Of a stretch of 64,000 nucleotides of DNA, positions 21,516-31,124 are shown piece by piece. The translations under genes were made by a program, and so were the position numbers. Within the stretch, counting starts at the first letter, position 1. Each line of letters begins with the position of its first letter. Under the pieces are notes generated by a model. The model was not told the DNA's origin and searched no databases. It saw nothing but the letters and a program-made list of their open reading frames with translations. This stretch comes from Doryteuthis pealeii (lineage: Eukaryota > Mollusca > Cephalopoda > Myopsida > Loliginidae). Location: positions 60,814,643 through 60,878,642 of the forward strand of contig CM042145.1 in assembly GCA_023376005.1 (NCBI GenBank), read 5' to 3'.

Positions 21516-21865
21516 TAATAGTTGCGTTGGTCCTTTTATTTGTGATTTGTGAGTTTGTTAATCATTAATTGAAAAGTTAAAATGTTTAATTGGGCATCTT
21601 GAAATGTCTCTAAGGGAAGTTTTGTTTTTTAATTTTTTATTTTATTTGAAACTTCTTTCACCTGAATCGATTAAAACCGGCGCCCTTTCATGGTTCCGGA
21701 TATTTGTATTTTTATAAAAAAGAATCTCTATATTTCTTTGATCTCTCCTTTTTAATTCATCAAATAGATTTTGATTGCTTCATTATCAGCGCCGAACAAA
21801 TGTAAATGTTTACTTTTTTACGATGGGGTCGGTCTGCGATTGAAAGTTAATTGGCTGTGATAAGT

Positions 21866-21868
<3 letters not shown>
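21516..21868. other. No recognised feature
   Basis: AT-rich with T runs. Nothing was identified. Confidence 0.4.
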
Positions 21869-21869
<1 letters not shown>

Positions 21870-21908
<39 letters not shown>

Positions 21909-22181
21909 GACAGACATATATACTAACATACACATATGTGTGTGCAGGTGTGCGTGAATATATACATGTGAGCACGTGTGTGAATATTGTGGGTGTGTAC
22001 GTGCGTGAATATATATGTGTATGTGTGTGTGTGAATATATATATGTGGGTGTGTACGTGTGCGTGAATATATATGTGTGTGTGTGTGGGAATATATATAT
22101 ATGTGTGTGAATATAGTGTGTGTGGTGTGTGTGTGTGTGTGTGTGTGTGAATTATATATATGTGTGTGTGTGTGTGTGTGA

Positions 22182-22214
<33 letters not shown>

Positions 22215-22358
22215 AATATATATATTGTGGTGTGTGTGTGTGTGTGGAATATATATATGTGTGTGTGTGTGTGTGAATATATATGTGTGTGTGTGTGTGT
22301 GTGAATATATATGTGTGTGTGTGTGTGTGTGAATATATATTGGTGTGTGTGTGTGTGT

Positions 22359-22457
<99 letters not shown>

Positions 22458-22460
22458 ATA

Positions 22461-22493
<33 letters not shown>

Positions 22494-22494
22494 A

Positions 22495-22525
<31 letters not shown>

Positions 22526-22566
22526 AATATATATATATATGTGGTGTGTGTGTTACGTATGTGTGA

Positions 22567-22600
<34 letters not shown>

Positions 22601-22640
22601 ACCGTGTGTGTGAATATATTATATATATATATATATATTA
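21870..22640. repeat. (TG)n / GAATATATAT compound array
   Basis: Alternating (TG)6-15 and GAATATATAT blocks repeat about every 30-50 bp for ~770 bp. The GAA insertions between TG and TA runs are remarkably regular. The 123-codon frame here is an artefact. Confidence 0.96.
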
Positions 22641-22748
22641 TTATTTCTGCTTGAAGGCAATTATAAATGCATGTATCGAATAAGATTCGATAATTATAGA
22701 AAATAATCTGACAAGAAAATCCCGCAAAGGATGGCTCGCCATGCAGAA

Positions 22749-22791
22749 CACCGTACAGACTGTTCGACTTTATTAAGTCTCTTCAGCGATG
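22749..22791 (-). ncRNA. Hammerhead ribozyme, near-classical, GAAA shortened
   Basis: Minus strand: stem I CATCG pairs with CGGTG (one wobble). The core is CTGAAGA (position 7 is free in hammerheads), stem II GACTT-AATA-AAGTC, then GAA instead of GAAA, and stem III ACAG-T-CTGT followed by A at the cleavage position. The loss of one A is the only visible core defect. Confidence 0.72.
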
Positions 22792-22805
22792 TATACTAAC
22801 GACTC

Positions 22806-22872
22806 CCCTCCGACAAATCGAAACCGGGACTTCACAGGCATAGTCAGAGACCATATCCGTTCGGCCGCCGTA
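22806..22872 (-). promoter_or_regulatory. tRNA-like Pol III-type module upstream of the hammerhead
   Basis: On the minus strand GGCGGCCGAACGGATATGG resembles the A-box arm of leucine or serine tRNAs. GGTCTCTGACTATGCC resembles an anticodon arm and GGTTTCGATTT (22815-22825) a B box. It ends 15-25 nt before stem I of the ribozyme. It is not a functional tRNA: no acceptor pairing. Confidence 0.5.
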
Positions 22873-23029
22873 CATAGCGAACAATCCCTGCGAAATTAAC
22901 CTTGTCAATGAAACTTTACACGCCCTGCCATAGCAGGCAAGTAGACGTTTATTTAGTAAACAAACACGGCCGTTTTAGCTCTTCGGCGAAGTGAATAAGA
23001 TTTTTGGATGTTTGTTTTTTTTTGTTTTT
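22873..23029. other. Unrecognised, probably the 5' part of the same element
   Basis: GC is higher than the surroundings. No match elsewhere in the window. Confidence 0.35.
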
Positions 23030-23039
23030 TTTATATATA

Positions 23040-23087
<48 letters not shown>

Positions 23088-23145
23088 ATTATATATATAT
23101 ATTATATTTATTTTTTATATATATTTTTGTTTTTTTATATATATA
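23030..23145. repeat. (TA)n array with TTAT and TTTTT interruptions
   Basis: Irregular TA-rich array. Chance 100-codon frames overlap it. Confidence 0.9.
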
Positions 23146-23512
23146 TATGTTTCGTGCGTGCATGCGTATTTGTGTTTCTATACGTTCATGTATTTTTACG
23201 TATGTATACATTTATATCTTTATTTTATATTCATTTTTATATATTGAATTGAATTCAAATACGTTTACACATATAGTTGACATACATACATAAGTACATG
23301 CATACATATGTACATAAATATCTATATATTACAAACATACATAAATATATATTACATGCCCGCTCGATAGGAAGATCTGAAAATGCATATATACGTTAGG
23401 ATAGCGAAGAGATGGAGTCAACGGCACATGGTAACTGACATTTTTCGCTAGTGCATGAGATTGAACAATCTTTACTTATAAATAAAGCAAACATATCATC
23501 AATATTAATAAT

Positions 23513-23556
23513 TACTAGCGGGACCTGTGTATATATCAGAGTATAGTGATGTTGTC
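23513..23556 (-). mobile_element. Hel-2 3' terminus scrap
   Basis: ACTAGCGGGACCTGTG on the + strand is the reversed CACAGGTCCCGCTAGT end with an intact CTAG. It extends only ~40 bp. Confidence 0.6.
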
Positions 23557-23612
23557 CGAATTTTCTTTTTATCAACACAAGTAATTGTAAATATTTTTGT
23601 AAAACCTGAGTG

Positions 23613-23806
23613 GTTGTAAAATATCGCTTTTTATCGCATTAACTTGTCGATAAAAACGCCTTCAAACCGCTAAAAAAAATTTTAAAAAAGGGGAGGTTTA
23701 AAATATTTACAATTACTTGCCGATAAAAAAAACTTGGGGGGGGGGCTGTAAAATATCACTTTCATATCACATTAACTTGTCGATAACATCGTCTTCAAAC
23801 CGCCAC
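23613..23806. repeat. ~56 bp direct repeat, 133 bp apart
   Basis: TGTAAAATATCGCTTTTTAT...CTTCAAACCGC (23615-23670) recurs as TGTAAAATATCACTTTCATA...CTTCAAACCGCC (23748-23804). AACTTGTCGATAA is shared. A G10 run lies between the copies. Confidence 0.75.
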
Positions 23807-24305
23807 ACGGTTCATAACTAGCTCGGTGTACTTTTTTTGGCAGGCGCCGCCTAGTGTATTTTAGAGCAGGAGGCTGAGACGACAGCATCCGAAAATCACC
23901 CGGTTTCCCTTTGAATTTCTGATTAAAACAAAGTATCGTCAATGCTATTAAAAAGGAATATAAAGAATGAGCAGTAACTCGTCGAGACAACATCATTTTA
24001 TTGTAAGTCTATTACCTAAGCACATGCCTTTTTATTCCAAATGTTCGATTTTAAAAGGTAAGGCCTGTAAAGATTCAGTCTCGAATCCACGCAATAAATG
24101 ATTTATTTTTAGCTTCACTATTCTTTAGCCCCCCCCCCCCCACACACACACACACTGTGATGTGTATAAATATAATTTCTACCAACGTGTATGTGTCTGT
24201 ATCAGATTTACACCTTTTTTTGTTCACTTCCATTTTGACGTTAGATGCAAATAGACAATGATTCGCTGCTTGACGCCTTTTACAAAGTTAATCAATGCAC
24301 CGTCT
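23807..24305. other. No recognised feature
   Basis: It includes a C11(CA)n run near 24129. No coding family was seen. Confidence 0.4.
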
Positions 24306-24344
24306 AGCGTCACACACACACACACACATATAATAACATATATA

Positions 24345-24384
<40 letters not shown>

Positions 24385-24510
24385 CCTGATAAAAGGCATG
24401 CCGTCACACACACAACACACACAGAGTCCTGATAAAAGGTATACCGTCACACACACACACACACATATATAATATAATATATATATATATCATATATATA
24501 TAATTATCAA
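24306..24510. repeat. CA/TA arrays joined by CCTGATAAAAGG linkers
   Basis: (CA)n and (TA)n alternate around a linker TCCTGATAAAAGGTATACCG. The linker also occurs near 24780, 24862 (as CAGGATAAAAGG) and 25543, so a composite unit has been spread over ~1.2 kb. Confidence 0.85.
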
Positions 24511-24540
24511 TAAAGGAAGGAAGAACTCAATACAGTTAAT

Positions 24541-24632
24541 CCCATAATAAATTTATTTCGGCGAAAATTGGGGCCCATATAAATCTAAGTTGATTTAAAC
24601 CGGCTCCCCAAATTTTCGCCTCATCAGATGGG
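24541..24632 (-). ncRNA. Hammerhead ribozyme, classical core, long stem II
   Basis: Minus strand: stem I CCCAT (24632-24628) pairs perfectly with ATGGG (24545-24541). CTGATGA lies at 24621-24627. Stem II GGCGAAAATT(T)GGGG pairs with CCCCAATTTTCGCC around a ~30 nt loop. GAAA lies at 24556-24559. Stem III is the 10-nt palindrome ATAAATTTAT and the cleavage base is T. Every conserved core position is present. Confidence 0.85.
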
Positions 24633-24720
24633 TCTCAATTCACTTATACATACTTAGTACAGTGGATCTTAGAAATCACATATAGAATCATCCCTTACTA
24701 CCAAGTTTTGGATAAATCTC
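24633..24720. other. Upstream flank of the hammerhead
   Basis: Unrecognised on both strands. No clear Pol III box was seen. Confidence 0.35.
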
Positions 24721-24739
24721 TTATATATATATATAAATA

Positions 24740-24783
<44 letters not shown>

Positions 24784-24819
24784 CTGATAAAATGTATAAC
24801 GCCACACACGTATGTATGT

Positions 24820-24863
<44 letters not shown>

Positions 24864-24881
24864 GGATAAAAGGTATACCGC

Positions 24882-24939
<58 letters not shown>

Positions 24940-24972
24940 ATAAAAAGAGTAGAGATATATATATATATATAT
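24721..24972. repeat. (TA)n and (CA)n arrays
   Basis: Three TA arrays separated by the GGATAAAAGG/CACACA linker. Confidence 0.95.
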
Positions 24973-25188
24973 GTTGTAAACAAGGTTTGTTTAGAATGGC
25001 TTTTTGCCGATAATTTTTTGGAGAATAAGTGCTTAATTGGAGTCGTACCTAATTTTGAAAATTAATTAATTAATAATGAATTAATTATTAATTAATTAAT
25101 TTTCAAAATTAGGTACGACTCCAATTAAGCACTTATTCTCCAAAAAATTATCGGCAAAAAGCCATTCTAAACAAACCTTGTTTACAAC
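24973..25188. repeat. 216 bp near-perfect palindrome, no spacer
   Basis: Arms of 108 bp run from GTTGTAAACAAGGTTTG to its exact complement at 25188, with a single mismatch near the centre (25078/25083). Arm landmarks are GAATGGCTTTTTGCCG and AGTCGTACCTAATTTTG. Such symmetry implies a very young inversion/duplication, or an assembly or library fold-back chimera. Confidence 0.95.
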
Positions 25189-25279
25189 TTACCATATCGT
25201 CGTGTAATAAAAAGTCACTAGAAGTGGAATGTTAACCTACTCTAAACAAATCATAAAAATCTAAGAAGTTCGTTTGGTG

Positions 25280-25340
25280 TTGGGGTTATGGGATCGGCCT
25301 GTCAGCTTGGCAGTCCGGTTTCAAATCACGCACAGGGCGG
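25280..25340 (+). promoter_or_regulatory. Possible tRNA-like module before hammerhead
   Basis: GGATCGGCCTGTCAGC and GTCCGGTTTCAAATCACG look like A- and B-box arms, in the same position relative to the ribozyme as at 22806. It is weaker than that case. Confidence 0.3.
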
Positions 25341-25355
25341 TCTTCCGATCTATAG

Positions 25356-25397
25356 CTCTGCTGATGAGGCCTAATAGGCCGAAATGTACATACAGAG
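25356..25397 (+). ncRNA. Hammerhead ribozyme, classical core
   Basis: Stem I CTCTG (25356-25360) pairs with CAGAG (25393-25397). Then come CTGATGA (25361-25367), stem II GGCCT-AAT-AGGCC and GAAA (25381-25384). Stem III is the 8-nt palindrome ATGTACAT (25384-25391), then A at 25392, so cleavage is predicted after 25392. A further GATC/GAT match extends stem I beyond an internal loop. All conserved core bases are present. Confidence 0.88.
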
Positions 25398-25445
25398 ATT
25401 GATTTTCTCGATTTGTTTAGCCATACATTTAATAGGTATTCCCGC

Positions 25446-25498
25446 CTAATTCATTATTAATTAATTAATTTTCAAAATTAGGTACGACTCCAATTAAG

Positions 25499-25502
<4 letters not shown>
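25446..25502 (+). repeat. Third copy of the palindrome arm (inner part)
   Basis: ATTCATTATTAATTAATTAA and GGTACGACTCCAATTAAGCA repeat 25076-25131. Here the centre reads TTCATT, matching the left rather than the right arm at the one position where the arms differ. Confidence 0.85.
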
Positions 25503-25544
<42 letters not shown>

Positions 25545-25626
25545 GGATAAAAGGAATACACTCACACACACACATATATATATATATTTAATAAAAAGAG
25601 TAGAGTCATATATGTATATGTGTGTG

Positions 25627-25658
<32 letters not shown>

Positions 25659-25680
25659 ATATATATATAAAATAAAAGTA
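25503..25680. repeat. (TA)n and (CA)n arrays
   Basis: It contains another TTCAGGATAAAAGG linker and ends in AATATATATAAAATAAAAG. Confidence 0.93.
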
Positions 25681-25779
25681 ATTGACGATATGAGCTTGAA
25701 CGATAATCTTTTAATGAAGGCTAACTCCATAATAAAGCGCCAGCAATGTCTTTAAATACAAATGCATAGACGGCCCGTA

Positions 25780-25864
25780 ATTTTTTTTTTTTTTTGGGGA
25801 GGGGAGGCCCACTTTTTTTTTTTTGCGCGCGGGCGCGCCGGGAAAAAGGGGGGGGGGGGGGCGG

Positions 25865-25917
<53 letters not shown>

Positions 25918-25960
25918 AAAACCACCCCCAACCCCCAGGGGAGCAAAACAAAAAAAATGT
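25780..25960. repeat. Homopolymer block: T, G and a ~46-base C run
   Basis: T15, T12, G14, G6 and then a continuous C run (25869-25914). The G run directly abutting the C run is self-complementary. GC-rich motifs such as GCGCGCGGGCGCGCC appear nowhere else. It looks like low-quality consensus, though a real G/C tract cannot be excluded. Confidence 0.7.
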
Positions 25961-26640
25961 GAGAGAACCCTCAAATCCAAATGCCTGCGGGATACTTTTT
26001 AAAACCACAACCCTTTCCAAAAAGACGGGGAAAATTTTGGGGGTTTTAAAAGAAAAACCAAAAAAACCAAAATTTACGCCACCAGGGGCCGGGGTGGGGG
26101 GGGCAAAACCCCAGGGGTCAAGAGAAAGAAAGAAGAGACCATGGCAAATCCGAGAGAGATCAGGCAGAGGCATCTACAATTCACACCTCGAACGACTGAC
26201 GCCTAGACGAGCGAACATAAACATCCTATTGTCCAGGGGGAAGCGGAGCCCCCACCCCACCTCCCCCCCCCCCCCACCCCCCCACCCCCCACCCCACCCA
26301 CCCCTACCACACCACTAAACACCACCCTACACTACCACCACACAACACCACACAAAAAAATGGGGGGGACGGGCGTAGAGGGGCAGGGGCCTCAAACAAG
26401 CAAACACTCCAACAAAATCAATAAAAAAATCAAAACAACACACATAAATACAAACAAATAGACAAAAACAAAAAACCAAACAACCAAACACAACCCAACC
26501 ACACTTCTCCAACATCACAAAACAACGAACTATAAAACATTCCACAAAAACAAACAACAAAAAAAAAAATCAACTACCAAATACCAAAAAAATACAACAT
26601 AAAAACAAATTATAAAAACATAATATAATCAAAACATTAC
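25961..26640. other. Compositionally aberrant segment, probable assembly artefact
   Basis: Runs of C4-C13, A4-A9 and G4-G8 dominate to about 26380. From about 26400 to 26640 the + strand is almost free of G and poor in T. No repeat of the window occurs in it, and its texture differs from everything else here. It may be mis-assembled or error-rich sequence. Confidence 0.55.
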
Positions 26641-26844
26641 TTTTCTCAATTAAAACATGCATACCAAATTGTAGGAAGTCAAAAACAAATACTTATAAAA
26701 CAACAAAACAATCACAATTTCTTCCCCAAACATCGGCATTCACAGGAGGAGGGAGGATATTCAATTTTAATATTATTAGCTCATGTTATTGAGATATTGA
26801 GATACGGTAAACCAGATGGAGAGGTCATTAAAGTAATTAGAAGG
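26641..26844. other. Transition back to ordinary AT-rich sequence
   Basis: Nothing recognised. Confidence 0.4.
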
Positions 26845-27005
26845 CCGACTCACAACCAGTGGGACTCTTATTGAGCTCCTGTCAACAAATTGTTAGTAAT
26901 TGGATTCAGTTACATAGAAACCGAGATAGCTAATCTTTTAGTCATGAATTCAGCAACGCTTAACAGCAGGTCACGTCAACACCGCCCCCTCAATCTTGAA
27001 TTCAT
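26845..27005 (-). repeat. Interspersed repeat N, copy 1
   Basis: The minus strand matches 29470-29705: CAATGAATTCA, GATTGAGGGGGC, GGTGTTGAC, CTATCTCGGTTTCTATGT, GCTCAATAAGAGTC and GGTTGTGAG. The class is unknown. The GGTTGTGAGTTCAATC end in copy 2 is B-box-like. Confidence 0.7.
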
Positions 27006-27884
27006 TGTTTTTCTGCGTGATTTACACCCATGCATTATTTTGCACACGATCGCATAGATACTTTACTATGTATAACATATGGTAGATTTAAAACAATAAG
27101 GACAGTGTAGATTCACCACGAACACCTACACGATGATGACATTGAATAACAAGATGTATCGGTTTTGTACATACAGATCATATTTGCATACTTCCTGAGT
27201 AACTGTGTCTTAAAATGCAATAAATATAGGTATAATATAAAACTTGAATTCAAGTTAAGATATAAGTTGGATAATAGCTATTAAGTAATATCGTATATAG
27301 AGAGTTACATATTCGTAGGATAACAAAGATGGGAAGCGTCACACATGGTTTATTTATTTTCGTCCCCTTTAAACAATGCAATAGATTAAATACCGATATT
27401 TAATATTTAATACCTAGATAGAATGTCCTATAAAAAGAATCCAATAATACAGGACTAAATTAAGACTAGCCGGAGTTGTTTAGTAAAGGGTCTCTACATT
27501 CACTCTCCAACATGATTTTAAATTCAATTTATTAGAACCTCTCTATTCATCATTCAAAAGTCAAGAGATTATAACTTTGCTGGGATATATTGTTAATACA
27601 GAACCCTTTCAATACACGACAAGATCGACAACAAAGTTCTCTCCCCAAATCGAGAGAGATTCAACTGAATGAAATCAGATTTATTTTAAATCGCTATATT
27701 GTATTTTCTATAAAATGGCTAAAGAGCCAAGTCTTCTTATCTCTAGATCGTAACATATTACTTTTATACGGAGATAAATAAAAAAATACCAAAATCCATA
27801 GAAAGAAAACCAATGAATCAAAAAGAAACAATTAATTTCAATTTTCTTTTGAATCTATTTATGTGTTAACTATCAAAAATATTT
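27006..27884. other. Unique-looking AT-rich sequence
   Basis: No repeat or coding family was recognised. A 63-codon frame at 27590-27781 is probably chance. Confidence 0.45.
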
Positions 27885-28291
27885 AAATCCCCGGGTGCAA
27901 GTATTTAGTAAGTCTTTAATGTAATAAAATATATTAAATTTGAAAGGCTAAGGAAACTAAATAAGAATGCAAATAAAAATATTTGAAACAGAGGTGAGTA
28001 TAGTAAAAAATAAAACAACCGAAGCTTACTCTTCCATCACTCCCGTCTTTTATTGCTAAATTTTCTTAATTTAACTATCTAGTTAAAATAGGAAGTAAAG
28101 AATAAAACTACAGTTATTTTTCTTGATAATGGATTTCTTTTAAGATTTATTAATTTTATAATTTTTACTCGTATTCATTAATATAAAACCAAACAATTAG
28201 AAATCAGTAATACCAAGCACATATTTATGAAATAAATATTTGATATCAATATGCAAATTAGCCTTCCCGTTCAAACTGTAACCCGCTATTT

Positions 28292-28326
<35 letters not shown>

Positions 28327-28526
28327 ATATATATATATATATACATACAATTGCATGTTATTAGTATGCAGATATGGTCAACAGTATTAATAATGTAAAA
28401 TAATTTTATTAATAATTGCGGTTTAAATAAAAATAAAATCATGGAGAATGTGACGTAAATAACTAAGGGAATTGTGACTTTAGTAGTAATATAGTTTTGA
28501 TTACAGACACATAATCTCCATTATAA
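27885..28526 (-). mobile_element. Hel-1 copy
   Basis: Minus strand: AATCTCCATTATAA complement at the right end, CAGTTTGAACGGGAAGGCTA in the middle, then CTTCGGTTGTTTTATTTTTT, and CACCCGGGGATTTAAATATT at the 3' end where the hairpin and CTAG are damaged. A (TA)n array at 28295-28342 lies inside. Confidence 0.8.
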
Positions 28527-28683
28527 GTTAGTCGTTATATGAGTAGCTACGAACTTTTCATATGTAAACTTAACTAATGTAAGAGAATGGTGCCTAAGAA
28601 ATACCAAGGGTGGTAGAAACTGATATAACGTAAGATATAGATATAGGTGACTACTAGCAAAATATGACAGAAAGTAGGGGAAA
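28527..28683. other. No recognised feature
   Basis: Short AT-rich interval. Confidence 0.4.
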
Positions 28684-28944
28684 AAAACAGTCCTTATGTA
28701 TATTTACCAACCCCTCCACACGAGCAGGATGTGACACAAGGTCAATTTCTTAAGCGGAGTTCAACAGGTTTGAATTCAGAGTTTTCCTTCTACTAGACCG
28801 GTTGCCTAACCAAGGTTAAAGAGCCCGGTCTACCCTACTATTTACCCATAGCTGGAGGGAGAGTAGGATTCATACCTTTCCCAAGGGTATTAGCGCTAAG
28901 TGAAAATGCAGTTACCGCGTCCAGGATTTGAAAACAGTCCTTAT
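28684..28944 (-). mobile_element. SINE-A, 5'-truncated, perfect 14 bp target duplication
   Basis: AAAACAGTCCTTAT occurs at 28684-28697 and 28931-28944. The SINE between them keeps its whole 3' end (GAGGGGTTGG on the minus strand) but stops just inside the B box, so it lacks the Pol III promoter. This is direct evidence of LINE-type insertion. Confidence 0.93.
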
Positions 28945-28994
28945 AGGAGAGATTGAGAGAAGCCCCAAAATGACTGTATGTAGGTGAGTGTGTT

Positions 28995-29205
28995 GTTGGT
29001 TGGATTTTACGGCATGTTAATCCTTGTTGGGTTATTTTATGCCGAATACATTGTTTTATTCATTCTTGTTAGGTATTCAATTATTTTTTGCAAACTCAGG
29101 TTTTAATACTCGTTTATTTTAAAATCAATTTAACCCATAGATAGGACCCTAATAAGTACTAACACTCCAGTTCTGGGTGGATCTGGGTCTAATGGCGGAT
29201 GTGAG
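28995..29205 (-). mobile_element. R element, 3' part
   Basis: Antisense TTGGTTGGATTTTACGGCAT, TTGTTGGGTTATTTTATGCC, AACCCATAGATAGGACCCTA and GGTGGATCTGGG. It is 5'-truncated and followed by a (TG)/(TC)-rich stretch to 29330. Confidence 0.85.
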
Positions 29206-29339
29206 TGGGTTATGTGTGTTTCTCTCTGTGTATGTCTCTCTCTCTATCGTGAGTCAGTGAGTGTACATGGGTGTGTCTGTCTGATGTATGTCTCTGTGTG
29301 TCTACGTGACTGTATGTGTCTTCCTGTGTTTCGTGTATA

Positions 29340-29469
29340 TTACTTTAACTTCCCAAGGTCTTTTTTTAAGTGGGAAGCCACGCACCAACCGAAGCTCATG
29401 CGATCGCTAGTCAAAATAATGCGTGTATCCCATGGGTATTCTCCTTTTGAGGCGCCTCAAGTACCAGAC
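29340..29469. other. No recognised feature
   Basis: GC-balanced, with a chance open frame. Confidence 0.35.
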
Positions 29470-29705
29470 AATGAATTCAGCCACGCCCCTTTAGATTGAG
29501 GGGGCAGGTGTTGACTGTGAGAGGGGGGGTTCTGTGGGATTACGCTGTTAATTTGGCCGATGCTTGCTGAATTCTGCTAAGAACAGCAATTCGCCCTCCG
29601 AGAGAAACTATCTCGGTTTCTATGTTTCCTCGCCAGTCGAATCACTCCAAACAACAAATTTGACAGGATGCTCAATAAGAGTCACCACTCACAATCTAAA
29701 GGTTG
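29470..29705 (+). repeat. Interspersed repeat N, copy 2
   Basis: See copy 1 at 26845. This copy ends with CACTCACAATCTAAAGGTTG and GTGAGTTCAATC, a possible tRNA-like arm pair, so repeat N may be a SINE or an inverted SINE head. Confidence 0.65.
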
Positions 29706-29779
29706 TGAGTTCAATCTTTAGCCTCTCAAGCAATTCACTTTACCTTCCGCTACACTGTCTGTTTATTTGTCTCATCTGT

Positions 29780-29780
29780 T

Positions 29781-29847
<67 letters not shown>

Positions 29848-29911
29848 CATCTGCCTTTTCTCTGCCTCTCTCTCAGTCTATAGATGCATCTGCCTGTCTC
29901 TCTGATTCTGC

Positions 29912-29989
<78 letters not shown>

Positions 29990-29990
29990 G
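29780..29990. repeat. Two (CT)n arrays
   Basis: (CT)31 at about 29781-29842 and (CT)35 at about 29917-29986, separated by CTGCCTTTTCTCTGCC-type sequence. The R/E-rich minus-strand frames are artefacts. Confidence 0.97.
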
Positions 29991-30389
29991 TGTGTGTGCC
30001 TGCCTATCTTTATCCATAGGCGTGTGTGTTTGGTGTATGACCGTTCATCTTCCTGTATATGCCTGACAGCCAAACATTTTTACACCTTGTTCAACGGCCA
30101 AAAAACAAATCGTTATCCGAAGTAAGTGATTGATTTTAAGAGTTCGCTGTCAAATATTGGAAACGTTATTTTATTTTGATTTTTTTTTTTCTGAAAGAAA
30201 AACACCCGATAAATAAAGATAATTGAATTAATGTCCCTTTGACAGGTGCCCTGTGTTGTTAGAAAAAATCCCATCAACAATTCCTCATCACACTTTTGCT
30301 CTCTCTTGACTTCAAGAAGAAGAAAAAAAACATTTTTATTCAATAGATTTTCGTAAAAAATGCGTTACTTCTGATTAAGATAAATAAAA
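29991..30389. other. No recognised feature
   Basis: Nothing was identified. T12 lies at 30179. Confidence 0.4.
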
Positions 30390-30875
30390 AATGAAGAACT
30401 CACAAGTGACGTTCTACATAGAAACACCAATCCACTTAGGAAAGCATCTCTTATGGCTTCGGCTCTATGTTCCTCACCACTAACTGCCTTGTTGTTGCAA
30501 TCCTCGCTTAAACGCCTCAGATTAAGAAGATATTCATCTGGCGACTCTTCTGGTTTTTGCTGGTGCGTCGATAGTATATACCTGGCATGGATTTCCTTTT
30601 TAGGCTTGTCATATAATTTCTGGATTTACTGATGACACTCTCGTAATATAGACAATCAGAAATTAACTCGTACACTGAAGGGTCTATAAAGTTTCGAAGC
30701 ACCGTCTTTGTTCGATACTTTCCATTAAATTCTCAAAAGTAGCAAGCCAGTGCCTCCAATGCTTTATAGCATTATTCGAACTGGGGAGAGTTGCAAATAT
30801 CTGAGGTCGCAGACCTTTGTCCATATTATAAAGGAGGATAAGATGAAAATAAATTGTAATGAAATAAAATTTTAA
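30390..30875 (-). pseudogene. LTR-retrotransposon gag fragment, frameshifted
   Basis: Three minus-strand frames must be combined to read it. The first part (about 30875-30690) has LRPQIFATLP and FENLM. The last part (about 30630-30400) has a long LRRLSEDCN-type helix followed by an RDAFLSGL motif. The order, hydrophilic helices and RDxFLxGL ending are typical of Ty3/gypsy-like gag capsid regions of invertebrate LTR elements. At least two frameshifts break it. No protease, RT or LTR lies next to it. Confidence 0.65.
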
Positions 30876-31020
30876 AAAGACCAAACTATTTAGGCTTTAA
30901 TCAACACATGGTTAGTTAGTATAAAGAGGATTTATTTATAAACATGAACAATCCACTTTTAAAAAGATAGACAAGGGGGGATGTTTACCACAACCAGAAA
31001 GACATAACAATCACTTCTGT
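30876..31020. other. No recognised feature
   Basis: AT-rich with G5 at 30975. Confidence 0.4.
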
Positions 31021-31021
31021 A

Positions 31022-31093
31022 CGGATACTGGATGCTCTGTAGAGGATCTTCCTTACAGAAAAGGAAGCTCCTCTACAGAACATTTAGTATCCG
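31022..31093. repeat. 72 bp multi-segment hairpin
   Basis: CGGATACT pairs with AGTATCCG, TCTGTAGAGGA with TCCTCTACAGA and CTTCCTT with AAGGAAG, around a 5-6 nt loop. The stems are nearly continuous with two small internal loops. It resembles a pre-miRNA or a short foldback MITE; no evidence decides. Confidence 0.75.
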
Positions 31094-31124
31094 GGCAGAA
31101 CTGATCGATGTAGGTATTTGCTGG

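Noticed and set aside
29564..30073. SLSLSL and ERERER frames
   Set aside because: (CT)n microsatellite read on both strands.
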